In this document: piece after piece, positions 32,748 to 47,146 of the stretch
How the letters are laid out: the number at the start of each line of letters is the position of its first letter
How positions within the stretch are numbered: position 1 is the first letter of the stretch
Source: Phoronis australis
Taxonomy: Eukaryota; Phoronida; Phoronidae
Assembly: GCA_002633005.1 (NCBI GenBank)
Contig: NMRA01000224.1
Coordinates: 528,281-592,280 of the forward strand
Direction of reading: 5' to 3'
DNA length: 64,000 nucleotides
The notes under the pieces: generated by a model
What the model was told of the DNA's origin: nothing
Database searches by the model: none
What the model saw: the letters and a program-made list of their open reading frames with translations, nothing else
Position numbers and translations under genes: made by a program

Positions 32748-34526
32748 CCTGTTATTTAAAGACGTGTTTTATGAAGAGTGAAGATTGTCGATGAATTTTA
32801 AACATCTGTAAAAATATCAGCCTGTCGCAAGCCGATTTTACCTGAAGTCAAAAGATTACGTTACGCGTAATTGCCTTAATGTTCTGAAAGTTTGTTGAAC
32901 ATCCCTGATTCGTTTTTTCGTTATTCCTTGAATACGATTTCGCCCATGGAAACATCTATAACCTCATTAACGTCGGAAAATCTGGTATTTGTCAATAATG
33001 CGTCCGCCAGTAGGAAGGTGCGGTTGTATAACATATTTCCCAATGACTGCGTGGTTTGGAAACATTGGAATTCTTGCGATTGTGCTGACCAATATTCCTA
33101 AAAAACAGGAGATTTGAGTATTTGTGCATTAAATTACGGGGAAGTGTTTGGTAGCAGCTACTGTCGTCCATCTCTCTCACAAAACTCAAGGATTCCTCGT
33201 GGCCTTGGCAAGAACAGTTTCTGGAAACCATCCGATGCGAACCAATAAAGCAGTGCATTAATTTAACACAGATACACGGACACCCACCATTATATAGCCA
33301 CACACAAATATGGATGTCAAAGATTTAATCAAAATCTGTCTCTAGCCTTGTGGATGAAGTACATTCAACGTGTATGACTTACCCTTTTACTGGTGAATGA
33401 ATGCACTTAATTATGTTAATTTATGTTGCCTTGTGCCACTATTTTTGTATGAAACTGCTGTTTACATGTACGTTGTCTTTATCACTGCCACCATTAATTT
33501 AAAGTTGCAATGGCGTTACTGTGTACATGTAAATTACAATCCAACTAGCAGGTCTAACGTGTCGTAAGATGGTGGTGACGGCATAATTTTCTAAGGAAAA
33601 TGTCTGCTTTTTCCCTGAAAAGCTATTCTGCACGAGTCTCTTCAATCTGTTTTCTATGGTCACGAGTGAAATAAAAGCCCATTTAAGTAACATGTACCTT
33701 TCAGATGCTGGTTTATACTGATCGTTGTAGCTAGTACTCACTTGCTGCGGGCAGTGGTGTGCATTTGCTAATGACTTCGTACTAATGACAGTAAGTGATG
33801 AATTGATTTTCAAAACTTAAGACGTTGGTTTATGGGCTGCATCAATACATAAATACATGTTATACAACGACTGTGATGATAACTGTGAGTTATTAAATCG
33901 AGATTCGTGACACGGAAGTCGATTGATTAAAACGTGGGCGAAAACATGTTTACATCACGTCTACACAAAGGCCACTTTTTTATGTAAGGATTTGCCGAAT
34001 CTACCCTGCTGGTGGGTTTTTGTGAACTCAGCGATGGACTACAGTCAATGTGACACCTTCGGATCACTTCGCACATACTTTACCACTGAGAGAACTTCAA
34101 AGGAATAATATGCTGGTGTCGTAGTCATTACTTATTCATGGTTCGTGGTTTTTCCTTGCTTCCGTTTTGAAAGTTGTAGGGCATCTGATTGAAACTCGAA
34201 TAATTGATAAAGATCTGGGCCCAGTTGCATAAAAGTTATACGCCGTACTTGGCAACAATGAAGTCGCATTATCACGCGTCACATTGTTATTGTTGAACAA
34301 TATACCCCTGACGTCAAACAACAATCAAACTTATCCAACTTATGCAACTCAACCCAAGTGTAATGTCTCAGTGCCTGGATTAGAATAATTTTCCATCGTC
34401 ACATACATCTCATAAACTATTGTTCAACACTTGTCCATCTTCAGCTCCAGCTTTTGATCACAGTATTCTATATACATATACACATACGTATACTGTTCAT
34501 ATACATTTGCATATGTACATGTACAT
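32748..34526. other. Unassigned sequence
   Basis: Frames of up to 104 codons on either strand without recognisable domains. Confidence 0.4.
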
Positions 34527-34605
34527 TCATACATACATACATACATACACACACACATACATACATACATACATACATACATACATACATACATACATAC
34601 ATACT
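34527..34605. repeat. (ACAT)n microsatellite
   Basis: About 80 bases of ACAT with a short CA interruption. It explains the long Tyr/Ile/His and Cys/Met/Tyr frames on both strands. Confidence 0.95.
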
Positions 34606-35343
34606 TACATATGGAATTTGTGACCCACATGGCAGTTGTACAAACCTTCCATCAAGTAATTACAAGCACATCACGATCTTGAAATAACTTATAGAAATAA
34701 TCACAGAAACAAGCACTGATCTGGCAGAGACCGCAAATTACGTTTTTAGGCTGCCGTGAAATTTAGTTTACGTTATCTTTATGAAATAGCCATATTTCTG
34801 AGTTAAGTATCCACTCACTTTTCGTGAGACAGTCTCCAGCATTACTTCACAATTTTTTTCAAAAAAGGAGTAAAATCACGTCACCAGAGCAACGGTCAGC
34901 ACGATGGGCTGAACGTTCAATATACTTTAGAGAATTGTGGACTTCAAAGCATCACTTTCTAACTTCACACTTTCTCAAATTTTATAATAACAGTAGTTAT
35001 TGCAAATGCGGAAAGGTTGTTTTTCAGTAGTCCATGGTCGCATTATGCAGTGTTATAGAACAGGCATTACGTTACGTATGGTAATCACTTTCACCGTGTT
35101 TGTAACACTGTCATGCAACTATCATTTGTGTTAATGTTTTATAAGTGGAACCAATGTTAATCACACTTTGTATGCATGTATGCCTGCAACCACAAATGGT
35201 CAAGGCTCCACTTTGCTGAATTGCTCAATCACAGGTAAGAACACACAATTGTTAACATTAAAGTGTCGGTTGACAGTATACCTAATTTGCATGCATCTTG
35301 AGTGTCTGTTTTGAGACTCGTTGTATAATTTCCCAAAAAAGCA

Positions 35344-35490
35344 ATCATAGTTGCTCACTTTCGCCTAGCTTTCGCAATAACATGTGCAACCTGGGCCGAA
35401 CAATATTTCGAGTTTCTATAACTGGTGTAGATAACACAATTTTTCTCAAGATGATATTTTCTTCTTCCAAAGCATCGTCGTCGTGACCCT
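35344..35490 (-). CDS. Possible short terminal exon, unrecognised
   Basis: After an AG at about 35491 the minus strand is open for 48 codons to a TGA: DDDALEEENIILRKIVLSTP and on through RPRLHMLLRKLGESEQL. The composition is protein-like and coiled-coil-like at the start, but the acceptor lacks a good pyrimidine tract and no family is recognised. Confidence 0.22.
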
Positions 35491-35499
35491 ACTCCTTGT

Positions 35500-37465
35500 T
35501 TGAATTTAAATCGGTAATTACAAAACATTCCTCTGGAATTTCAGTAACGTCATATTGCTAAAAACAAGCCGCCATGACAAGAAAAGACAAAATGGGTCTA
35601 CTAGGAAGCCTTAAATCTACCTATCAATTCGTCTTAAGCCTATAAGAATCCAAGATGAAACATGTTTTATAACAGTAAATTGTCAAAATCAAAAGTTGCT
35701 TTGACAAAATACGTGGGTTTATTGTCCCTTTAATAAAAAGTCCAACATAACAACACTCCCGCAAACAGGTTTCACTGAACTCAACGTGAACGTGCGGGGA
35801 AGTATGGAGTGGAATGAAAACAAATAAAATGGAGTTGATAGTGTTCGATTTACGTCACCATGCCGCTATTTTTGGATAGAAAAAATGTATTTTAAAAGCA
35901 AAAAATCGTGACAGGTGACGTATATTCAACTACTGTGGTGAAATATTGAATGTGAATGCAAGTTTTTACAACATCGTCCGCGACGCTACATGTATGTTTA
36001 AGTGTCTGATTTAATGGGTCAGCAAAGGTGTAGGCCTACACTGCTGGTGGCTGATAACAATGGAGATAAAGACAGAATGTTTTATTCTTAGATAATTTTG
36101 AGGCATATGTGAAAATTCGGACATAATCTAATCGTCATCTCCGTTTCCGCCAATAAGGAGCTTGATTCGGTTACAATTGGGTATGTACATGCAATACAAA
36201 TACACAAGCTGCAAGATAATGTTCTCAAAAATTTTCAATACAAATGTGTTTCGTCAGTCGAAGGATATTGCTTAATTTAAAAAATATTAAATACAAGTAA
36301 AGATAGATGACACTCTGTTTACACACCTAAGACACCAAGGACCAATTATCAGTACCGTGGCACCATTTAGTGCCCGAGAAGCGAACCACTTCCTAAACAG
36401 CCAACAGCATTCAATGAGCTTATGTGGTGATTTTGCGGAAGTAGGCCTTCCTTGTTGACTTCAGTTCTAATCAATAATGTCTTGACAGTTTTGAACGCAC
36501 TGAAGTCACAGATGGAACTTTGGTACGGGTACACATTGAGACCAGTGCAATGTTAAGTGGTCTCATTCATAACTCGTGTTTTCGCTTCGACAAGAGTGAT
36601 GTTTTTTTCCGGTGTTGACTGAACCCGTTAACTGTTTGAGTATGCGTTGTAAATGATATGTTGCCACACCGTTACCAATGATTTCTTTTTTCACAAAAAA
36701 GTAAATTTTTAGAATAAAATCCGAATCAAGCAAATCAGAGCTAGCTTCGCTGAATACTGGATACCGGCACTGCAGGCGTGGCAAAAAAATGTCAGTGAGA
36801 AATGGTACAGGTGTCGTTAAATAATTTGTTAAGAATGCGCAGTCCTCCAAAAAGATAGTGAGAATTTTGACTGGTGCTGATGGATGTTGTCATACCCACC
36901 TGGCTGTTCTTGGGGCATATGATATAGCTTTGAATAGAGTCACAGGGAATTTAACCACACCCGGTCGATCCNCCCCCCCCCCCCCCGTCGACACCAATAT
37001 GTTTTCATTGGATGTTCTGCCCTCCCAATTAACTGATGCTTTGCCTGAATTCTCCCTAATGCGGCTATAGATCCGCCTATCTTCACCTTGGTTTAGACCA
37101 CTCGCCAGTATGAAATAAGACACTCATTTTTCGTTTATCAAATGTGAGATGATTTCAGGCATTTGGAACATCTGCCCAAGTTGTGTTGTTTCGGCGTAAC
37201 AGTTTATGCTCTGCCCACAACTTAATTAACAAGAAACGAACTGCCAGTTGGAAACCCGCTTCTCATCTGAGTAAAGACCAAGTTGAAATCAATTTAGGGC
37301 GGCGAGTGGCCTAAATCGAAAATCGCTTCTTTGACACCGAGAACACGGGTTAACGTGTACAGCCCTTTAATTGTTTGCCCTAGTAAGGAGGAAGGCATCT
37401 GACCCACTGGACGCCGGGGTGACTGGCTTCGTACTGGCCTTGGTGACGTCACTCCGTCAGATTTA
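35500..37465. other. Unassigned sequence with one poly-C/N repeat remnant
   Basis: At 36960-37080 there is a poly-C run with an N (36972) and a right end TAGATCCGCCTATC of the GC-rich MITE type. Its left end and target duplication could not be placed. Confidence 0.45.
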
Positions 37466-40196
37466 TGGGGCTATTCGGAAAATTTACAGTAACTAGAGGG
37501 CGCCCGTGCACTAGTACTTGGTGATAGATAAGCAGCCTCGATTTCGTCAGCCCTTTAGACACATGGTGAAATGGCTTGCAGCCGTGCCAACTGAATCTGA
37601 CATTGCGTGAAAAGGGTGCTTCTATGAGAAGAATTAAGCACGCCCTTATACAAAGGTAAGGTTTGTGATTATATTAACGATTACTCCATGTTTACTCTAC
37701 AGATGCCTGTTAACTCAGGAACTCGCCGATGTCGACTTCGCGGCAGTCACCAGTCGGGTTAATCTTTTTTTTTTGATGTGTGTTACGATACTTGACGTAG
37801 CACTCGGGATATTCGTACATTAAAGCAGTATTATTGTTTGGAATGATTTCCAACAGGTTTATCAGTGACATTTACATCAATCAATGTTGAATGTTTATGC
37901 TGTCAATATTGGTTAGTTAAGATTACAACCCAAGCCCAATGGCAAAAGGTACGTGACAAATATCCATTAGACTTTTTGTTTACTTCCTATCCTATGTCTT
38001 CCGGTAATCTATTACCCGTTGAATTGGAATCGATCATGTCTGTTTTCACGTGACCTTTGTTTTTTTTAGGTTTGAGGGCTTGTACCGTGCAGAGGAGATA
38101 TGCATCGCTTCTGCACCGTCTCTGAATGGACAAAAATTGGTTTTAAGAATTTGACTGCAGGTAACCAGCAAGATCTTCCCATCCAGTGCAGATCTGTTGC
38201 CAAAGCCTACTTTCTATATTGGAGACAACGAACAAAGCCTTTGAAAAGGAACAGCTATTCTTAAAGAAAGTTATGTAAGTCATTTTCTTAATTTACTTAT
38301 TCAGGTCCTTAGCAGGGGATTGGCATAGGGGGTTGGGGTTGTAATATTTGGTGCAACTGAATGTGTGGAAATAACAGGTACTACATGTCTGAGGGAAAGA
38401 GCATGGTGAGGTAATTCTTAACCTTCATGAAGCTCCTTCAAGTTTATTTCATGAAACTGTTTTGCTATCAATTACATGTATAAACCCATAAAAATATATT
38501 ACATTTTCTGAATTCTCAGTGCCTGAATAGTCTTAACTCATGCCCTGAACAGTGGCCAAGTGGACTATGCCCCCCCCCCCCTAAAATTCTCCCAGATTCC
38601 ATTTGGTGGTACAGGGTTGCGAATGCCTGACGGGCAAAATCCTGGTTAATACTCTGCCCTGCTCCCCCCCCCCTAACTCAAAGTCTTGGATCCGCCCCTG
38701 CTAAAATGTCGCAAGTCGTTTATAAATTCAAATGACTGCCCTGTTTTGTGAAAATTGCATTTTTGATGGTGCCTTACGATTTGTAATTACTCTTAAAAAA
38801 GAGAAAGATTATCCATCATTTTTAAATGACCCAAGTCTTCATATCTTTTTATTAGAAGAAAAATAAAAAGTTTGAGATACGGTTCCCTCAGCCTTAAACT
38901 AGAAGTATGCTTGACAGACCCATGGTTATGTAAACAGAGTTCAAAATTGCTGAAAGTATCAAGAATAAAAAGGCTTGAAAATGGGTAGCAAATTTTTGAA
39001 ATTGTCTCAAAAAACTTGCATATTTTGCAGACAAGTGATGCGTTTAAAGAATTGTTTTGGCTACGAATGGAAAATAAAGACGCAGTTTTATAAAATACTT
39101 ATTATATACACCCTTGCTTTCTGAAAATAGTAATTATTAAACTTTGTGTGAAATTTTAGAGCAGTCACCGTATCATATTTTTTAAAAACAGGGGTAGCAT
39201 TTTTTACCAAACCAGGAGTACTTAATTATTCGTATTTCAATATTTGTTCCAGGTTCAGTGACATTTTAAGGCCACTTCAAGCTGCAACATAGACAAGCTT
39301 TGTTACTCCTTTCTCTTCCCACAGCATTTCCACACACCAGCACTGCTGCATGGCACAATGTAAGTCAGTGGCAATGGAGAAATGTGAATCGCAGTACTAA
39401 GAGACCATAAGACAATGTGCCTGTGGATTGTCTGTGTATGAAGAGGAGCTATATCTGACTGCTACACAAGTCAGCCTCGCAATGTTACGACATTTATTGA
39501 ACAGCTTATTCATGTTAATTCCGCAACTAATCTGATAGCCCTGGGGGTGGGGGCCGCTATAAAATAAGGAAACTCACTCATCTAGAGATTTTTATTGGAC
39601 ATAGCATACCTTTGAAGAGAAACTGCTGTGAAAAAGACACCCTTGACTTCTGAGTGTCACGTACCATACACCTCTTATGTTGGGCGCATTCCCACCCAGG
39701 ACAATATGTGAATATGTGCTGCTAGCCTACCCAGCATCCGAATCCCGGGTGAGTTTCCGAAAAGAGACACTTAGTTCCAATCAATAAATTATTCAGTGGG
39801 GTAGCTGGTGGGAATAACATCACCGAACGATGTCGATAGAAACTGGTTGCTAAAAACTTACCAAATAACGTTACAGCATGTAGTCTCCCAATGGTCAATG
39901 GAAATGCGAAGGGCAAACACGGGGCTTCGGCATCCACACACTTTTTGTCAGTTGGTTGACCTTTTTGACCGCAAATCTCCTCGAATGTAGTAACCTTGGG
40001 ACTTTTGGGAATTTGTGACCACCTGTCGAAGACTTGCACCAGGAAAAATAGCAATAATAAGGGTTATCGCGACGACGTTTTTGGTAACATTTCCGTCTTT
40101 TTACCAGCTGTTTACATGCAGACAGCGACGCATGCGCAATTCAATCACCACTAGTAAAGCAGCGACACCTCGTGGAGAATTCTCCGAATAGCCCCA
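37466..40196. mobile_element. 2.7-kb element with TGGGGCTATTCGGA ends
   Basis: TGGGGCTATTCGGAAAATT at the left and, reverse-complemented, TGGGGCTATTCGGAGAATT at the right. Weaker similarity extends about 65 bp inward to an ACTAGT...GGTGAT word. The flanks (TTTA / TTTC) suggest a 4-bp duplication with one change, but this is weak. Exon-like pieces occur inside (for example 37860-37948 with AAAAG|GTACGT), yet no protein was recognised. A GC-rich MITE is nested at 38550-38700. Confidence 0.6.
38550..38700. mobile_element. GC-rich MITE, nested, CTGAA/CTAAA flanks
   Basis: The interior and right end (GGATCCGCCCCTG) match 15424-15583; the left end is decayed to CAGTGGCCAAG. The 5-bp flanks CTGAA and CTAAA differ by one base. 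Confidence 0.82.
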
Positions 40197-40254
40197 TTTC
40201 ACTTCCTCCGGCTTCTGTCACGTATATAATGCATCAGGCCTGTCGCCGCCAAAA

Positions 40255-40870
40255 TTAATGATGCCTCATTAATTTTTTTAACTCTTCCTTGAGTAAACTT
40301 AATTATTTACCCGGGTGTGGGAAAATTGACGTTTTTCAAATATTCTGCTGCGAAAATTGCTATGCCCTCTTTGGGCGCCATTGCGTCACCTATTGGCCAA
40401 GTTCCATGTTCTCCCATCAACTGTGAGGTTGCCTACCTGTCATAAAAATCGGAAGTGACTTCATTTTGTTACAAGTTTTTACTATTCTAATACCAGAAAA
40501 CCAAATTTCAGAATAAACTCTCGAGAGATATCGCAAAGTTTTAGGGAATGGCGCGTACGTTCGCGTGTCACGAGTATGCACTGTTTTCAAAACGACGACA
40601 GATTTTCCTTTGTTGAAAAGGCGGAGAATTACGAAAAATAACGTTTATTAGATTTTTTTTACTTCTATGAACGGCTGTAACGGGCAAGGGGAATGTCGGT
40701 TCATTCCCAGATTCTGCATGCACCCTTGCAGGTTGTTAGCTTTTAGGTTCACGACGAGGTGACGAGCTGAGCACTCGAGTTGTGTGAAATTTTGGTGTTT
40801 AACGGAGCTCTACACACGGCTACAGTGTATGTTGACGATACTCTTTATACAGCTAACTGGTTTTGTACCT
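40255..40870 (+). repeat. Dispersed repeat C, copy 2
   Basis: Partner of 17508-18140 in the same orientation. It starts soon after the right end of the 37466-40196 element. Confidence 0.7.
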
Positions 40871-42160
40871 CGGTATGTACATTTATGATGAAACTTTTGT
40901 AAATACATCTATATACTTTGTGTACTATACAATATTTTTATATGCATTCTTAGTTTTCATTTTAAAAGAGTACCGCAGCCGCACATCTTGCCTACTAAAA
41001 TCTGAGTGACAGAAGCTTGAAGCTTTGAACACGGTCTCTTCAATTAAGAATTATTTCTGTCTCTTTCGATGAACACTAGGCCTATTTTTAGGTGTAGCTA
41101 TTTCCCCTCGGCGTTTCCCACTAGCTGCTACGAGTAACGGATAGTTCATTTATATTCATATACACTCAGGGTTTTTAAGGACGCTTTTTTCTGAGTGGAA
41201 TGGAATTTGAACACTCGATCTCTGATTTTTTCTTTAGTGTTGTTGCTAAAATATACTTTTCTGTTAAGGCATTTCCACCACATGCTGAGTAATTGTGAAC
41301 TCGTTGATTCACGCTGAGTTGTTGCCGGTAGTGCTCGTAGCACTTCTTATTAAGGACATGTAACTTTCTACGGATGACTGACCTCTGTGTTCGAGTGAGA
41401 AACACTCATATTTCGTCATCTGATATTATTCTCACTTAACACAGAAATGATTGTTTGGGGTGAATGCAAACTTCACTGACTATATGAACACTCCACCCAA
41501 CAGGAAGCTGATATAGACGCTATACGTCCTGTGGAAGTCCTCCTGAAATACAACAAGCACGTGTTTATGATGCGTATCAAGGATTTACGGTACTCTATCA
41601 TGGCCTTGTAGTGCAATCATCTTTATTTACTCAGGTTGTCGGGCGACAACTTCACATTCAAGAGTTAAAACATGGCAAAGGTTTCTGTGCGTTATAGAAG
41701 GGAATTATTGGCGATAATTGTAAATATTTAAGGACTGGATTACTGACATATAGTCTCCAGCAGTTGAGTGAGTGCTGGATAATGGCGGAGTTTGGTGGTT
41801 GAGAGTTTAGGTAAGAGTGCGTGCTTGACTTGAAGGATGGAATGTGTGTGGCAGGTTTTCAAATTTACGCTGAAGTCTGGGCGCGCTTGCAGGGTCTTGA
41901 CAATGTCGAAGTGATATGTGATATTGTTACAGTGTGCAGTTTTCCGTAGTTATTCAACAGAGCTATTTGTTGTGTTATATGCATTGTGATCACACTAGTT
42001 TTTACGCTGAGGATAAAACGCCCAACACAAGAGACGCGGCTGTGACACATAGCGTGCTATACTTTGTGCTTCATCTCAGTGTTAGTTTCACCGGCTCTGT
42101 AACTTGAACACGCAAAACCATCAGATGTTACATGTATATTTTGTGCAGCGAAATGTTCAT
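40871..42160. other. Unassigned sequence
   Basis: The minus-strand frame 41405-41175 (76 codons) looks protein-like but has no domain or splice support. Confidence 0.35.
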
Positions 42161-42239
42161 GAATAACGTACGGTACGAACAGGAGACATGAATAACGGTA
42201 CGAACAGGCGACATGAATAACGGTACGAACAGGCGACAT
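42161..42239. repeat. Three tandem copies of a 25-bp unit
   Basis: The unit contains AATAACGGTACGAACAGGCG then ACAT. The first copy has a small insertion and one substitution. Confidence 0.85.
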
Positions 42240-45200
42240 TTCATCGTTATGTCGTAGAGTTCATTAAAATAAAATTACAGTGGTTCATCGCGTGTGTCCT
42301 ATTAAAAAGGCTTGGCTAACTACAAATCAGTAATTTTGTTGCTCGAGAACAGATGATTGGTAAGATGCTAAACGTGTACGCATTCCAGCGATTGGTGTGA
42401 AAAACAAACGTATGAAATTGCCAATTTTGTTAAGTGATTCATTTCTTGATTTAATCAATGCCCGTTGTTTGAGCCTGTGGCCGTGTACATCTACAGTAGT
42501 ATTCTTTGAACTGGGATACCGAGGTCTCACGAACCGACAAGCCAACCAGGTTACACGATTTCACGTACACGTTGAGACTCAGTGAAATATGTCAACATTT
42601 ACATTGATTGCAAAACAGTTTGTCAGAACACCGTAATTTATTTGGACTAATTAAAGCATACGACTACCGTTTTGACGCTCTCCTAGTTACAGATATTTTT
42701 TCACCTCGTAACTTATCTCGCACAATTCGTTCCCAGCCTCGACTGAGCATGGCGCATTTGTTTATATATTACAATAATGTTCACTTCAGCTGACTTAAAA
42801 ATAGCATCACTACCTCGTAGAATCTGTATGAATTTGTCTTGTAAACCTGTTAACCTTCGGCGGAACCAAGTGAGCGATCCGAACCATCTTTAGAAAAGGG
42901 TTGCAAACAGAAAACACAGGGAATTAAACGACTTGATTTCTATAGGCCTCTGGGCGAAAAGTTGACCACACTAAATTTCATTATAGGAATCTCTTGAGAA
43001 GCCTATCGTTTTACTTGGACCCCCGGTTTCGAAACTGAAATTTTTAATTCATTTTTTTAAACTCGTGATGTCATTCACAATGTGTGTGTGAGTAACAAGT
43101 AATCGTTAATCATTGTGTAAGAGATATGGTGAGAGCAGTCGCTGAGCATGCAAGGCGATGTAGAATGCATGCATCAATAAAGTACCTTAAACATCGCAAA
43201 TGTTTCCTCGTGATTTCACCTACCGAGTTGGCAAGTGCCTAACAAAAACGTGTAGGTTTTACTAAGTGGATCTACTAATTGACGTAAACAAAACAGCGTT
43301 TTGGTTTCAAAAATTTGCGCTATGTTTGACACAACCTTGTTAGAGATATTTGAAGGCTGGGTTATGGTACTCGGGCTCATTCTGATATTTGAGAACGTAA
43401 TGTCAAATGTTAGTGGAAAAATACCTCCTGTGCTAGAAACCTAACCCGCGTCTAAATTATGGGTGTTAACTCTTTCAAACTGGCTTATTGAATTTCTGTT
43501 AACAAACCAGTTACTCTGTATACCAGCATTAAGTGAGGTATAAAAAACGTCAACTGAGACTTTTCACTTGATGTAGGCCACCGTGAGGTAAATAATTATC
43601 TTCGTATGCACACCAGTACGACATTTACTGAAGCATCATTAGCGTAGCACATGTTGCAAACCCAAAGTATCATAATTATTTCGGGGGGGCCCTTGTTGCA
43701 CTATTGCCGCCACTGAAAATGGTCCCAAAGTGCGTCGCCTTACGTCACAGGCTGTGGAGTACCGCAGTAACCAACCATCACCAACTTGCTCCATTTGCTT
43801 GGAGCTTGTTCAAAACAAACGCCAAATTTCGCCGGTCTAGCTTGGAACGCAGTCAAAACGTGATAAGTTCGCGAAGATCACGGGACAAGCTTCGTAATAT
43901 CTTGACGAACGCAGTGCTCGTGCAGCGCACGCGAGGCGAAGACGCAGCGAAATCGTGCTGCATTTACAACGACTTTACCACGACCACGGCACGATGACTA
44001 GCGTCATGCACGCTAATATGCTGTACAAGAGGCGACATCGAGGCCCTTCGGTACCCATTTTCTGTCGCCGTAGCAGCCGGCTTGGTGTTCTAAATGAGGA
44101 ATACATGTAACTGCGAATATCATTTCATCCTGTGACGATGAGGTATCGGCGATATAACGCTTCAAACGAGGTACTACGAAATCTGTGACTGTAGACACGG
44201 TGCATTTTTGCCATTAAATTAAATGAAATTAAAGACCAATCAATTCATGATAGACGAAACAAGCAATGAAAAACTTTCAAATGCTTTTAAGCGACAGTGT
44301 TTATTTTCTTAAACGGCTTCTGTGTTCTGAAACGTCATTCTTTTTCGTTTTATTGAGAAATAATTCACCAGTAGAAGGATACTGGCGTGGACATCGCCAG
44401 GACCTTATTTCATAGTTATAGAGACAAGTACCGCATGCAAAAGGGATGAACATTCGCTCAAGTGATGAGGGCGTCACAATCAACAAGTTTGAGTTCGTGT
44501 CAACCGCTGTGGAAGCAACGCATCAACTCGATCATGTTCCATAATGTTAGAATGAACTATGAAGATTAGTCAAATGGTGTAATCGCTGGTTGATAGAGGT
44601 AAGTAGGTGCCTCGCTTTTATTCTATGTTTGACGAATCCAAGGGAATTAGGTAAAAAACCGAGTGGTTGATGTCACCAGCCGGACTGCCATAGCACTACC
44701 TGTCGGCATTGTCAATGTCTGCTTCGACTACGTGCACTGTACATTGTTTGTGCATTTTGTGCAAGTGTGCAAAAATTAAGAGTCAAGGAACGGTAGAAGA
44801 TATCGTAGGCTTCTGACTCCCGTTCCCCAAACACCGTGCTGTGACCACCGGGGATTTTATTTAAGACGTTACTGTTTGTGTTTTAGTTTCGAAGGGCGGA
44901 TGACTCCCCGGAAAACATTGTCCCAACCGGACAATGATTTAGTATTATACACTGTAGCTTGCAACATGGGCACCAGTAATTTACAGAACTCGCAAAATTG
45001 CTATTTAACCCAAACACTTAATTTTCATGATTTTTTAGAATCGTAACACATGTACTTTACATTGTATGGTAATAAAATGATAATATTTGATATGTATATT
45101 TCGTAGAATAACACAGTGCCATATGGCTTTATAGATACTTATTAAGTCATCCTTTATTAATTTCAGTTTGTGTGTCAAAAGTTGAGCTCAACCTTCCCAA

Positions 45201-47146
45201 ACGCACACTTTTACATGTACTAGTGTTATACAAGCCAATGGTTTCACCGATGACCCAGGTCTACACTGTTATGAGGAATGGTTACTAGAAGGTTGTGATT
45301 TTTGTTTTCATTTTATTTTATTGTTCTTTATTGCTACGGATCTCACGCATATTCTCGAATTATTTTGCAAGGTCTGAGCCCAAGTTAGTATATCATTTAC
45401 GTGTAACAAGAAATTCCCGTGTACTTTTAACTAACTGGTTCTGGAATTTGTAGAAATGTTCTTGTTTTACAATAATAAGAACCTGAATTTTTGGTGTAGA
45501 AGAGACTCATTGTCCATTTTTCCTCGTTCCTTTTTGCCAAACTCTACATACACAAGGGATTTATTAATGGACCTGAGATACGCAGGCGACTCAACTTCTT
45601 GTAACGGTGCATTGGTTGCAGTTCTGTAGTGGTAATATTAGAGGTAAGTAGGCGCCCAAAGCCCACCGTATCACATTGAGCACTCAATATAATTACGGTG
45701 CGTAGGCGCTACGTTCAAATGCGAAAAGGTGGGTTGCTGTGCCTACATGCGCCTACGCCCCACTACAGCTCTGATTGGTTGTCCTCTCGTTCTTCTTGAT
45801 GTTTCCGAAGAGTATTGACTGTAATTCTTTCCTTGGTTCCATTATATAAGACTCAGTAACGCGTATTGTTCTCGTTTCAGCATTGTAGAACAAGACTATT
45901 TGATATTCAAATAAACGTTAAATGTATATTTTGTTCCTGAAGAACAGAAATATCACCGAGTTCCTCAGCGGGCACATTATTTTGATCTCAGAAGGAAATC
46001 ACGGTCGCATGTATTAAACACAGAGACGACCTGGGATTTTTTGAACAAGTATCCTTTATGGCATTTCGACTACACGTCGAAATACTAAAACATTACTACA
46101 CTCCTGTGGTGTCAAGACGAAATGTGGTATAAGAATCCAGAAGCTGATTAAACTCGCCATTAATTAAAAGCAAGTAGCTATGTTGTCCATAAATGAGGGT
46201 CTACCTGGGATAACAACAGGTGCCACTCACACACGTTAAGTACAAATTCATTTCGTTCAGTGCCAGGTGATCACATTCAAGGAGTATCATCGGCAAGAAA
46301 AGCAATTTTAAAGAATTTTCGAAATCAGCCTCGGTAAAGAATCGAAACTCGAATTCCTAGGTCGCAGTCACGGTCTAATACGCGTCTGATGACATTAAAT
46401 CCCACTCGATAAATGTCAGATTATTTTAAGTGTATTTTACTGGTAAAGTCGCCGACCTTGATTTCAACAAATGTCTCGCAGACAACGGCAAGAATTGACA
46501 TTTCTGCACTAAAATCGCATAACCACATCGGATTCTGTTATTTTCTAGTTGTGGGACATGTGTCGTGAAAAAGGACTTGAGACTTAAATGATACTCTGCA
46601 CAATTCAACTCAGTTGAAAACTTCATTATAATGGACTTCAACGCTAATTATTTTAGTCAAAACATAAAGATGCATAGTCTCATCAAAATGTGAATATGCA
46701 AATGAAGTACCAATTAACAGACAATCCCAGGTCCTCCAGTGTGCTGGAAAACAACCGAGAAACAGTTAAAATTGCAATTTCGCGAATGTCTCGTTTTGTG
46801 AGACTATTTTTACGTAAATGGGCATTGCCGTTACCGAAATGAAACACGGCGACTTTTTATTATTTGCTTTTTTCATTACCAAATAACGATGGCATAATAT
46901 TTGGAATTACTAGGAATTTTTATATGTTCACACTTGTTTTAATTGCATCAGTCGTCGAATTTTCCTGACAATACTTGTACACACAGTTCTCCAGGAAGTC
47001 ACTAAGTAGCACTTGCTTCAAATTTAATTATTCACGGTTTTAATGAGACATAGCATCTTTCAGCTTAAATACTGCTCATCCAACACATCTCCAAAAAATT
47101 TTAAACTGACTTCTCCGTGATGTTTTTATTAATTTTTGTTTTTATC
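42240..47146. other. Unassigned sequence, no gene seen
   Basis: Nearly 5 kb with only short frames. A GCCGCCACTG word at 43707-43716 resembles a GC-rich MITE end, and 45640-45765 has an imperfect inverted repeat (GTAGGCGC / GCGCCTAC). Neither is delimited. Confidence 0.4.

Noticed and set aside
32506-32759. Minisatellite frames as a CRISPR-like array
   Set aside because: Units are contiguous without unique spacers, and the genome is eukaryotic.
34420-34687. Tyr/Ile/His-rich and Cys/Met/Tyr-rich frames
   Set aside because: Products of the ACAT microsatellite.
39722-40054. 110-codon minus-strand frame near the end of the 2.7-kb element
   Set aside because: No recognisable domain and no initiation context; possibly a transposon remnant, but not supportable as a gene.
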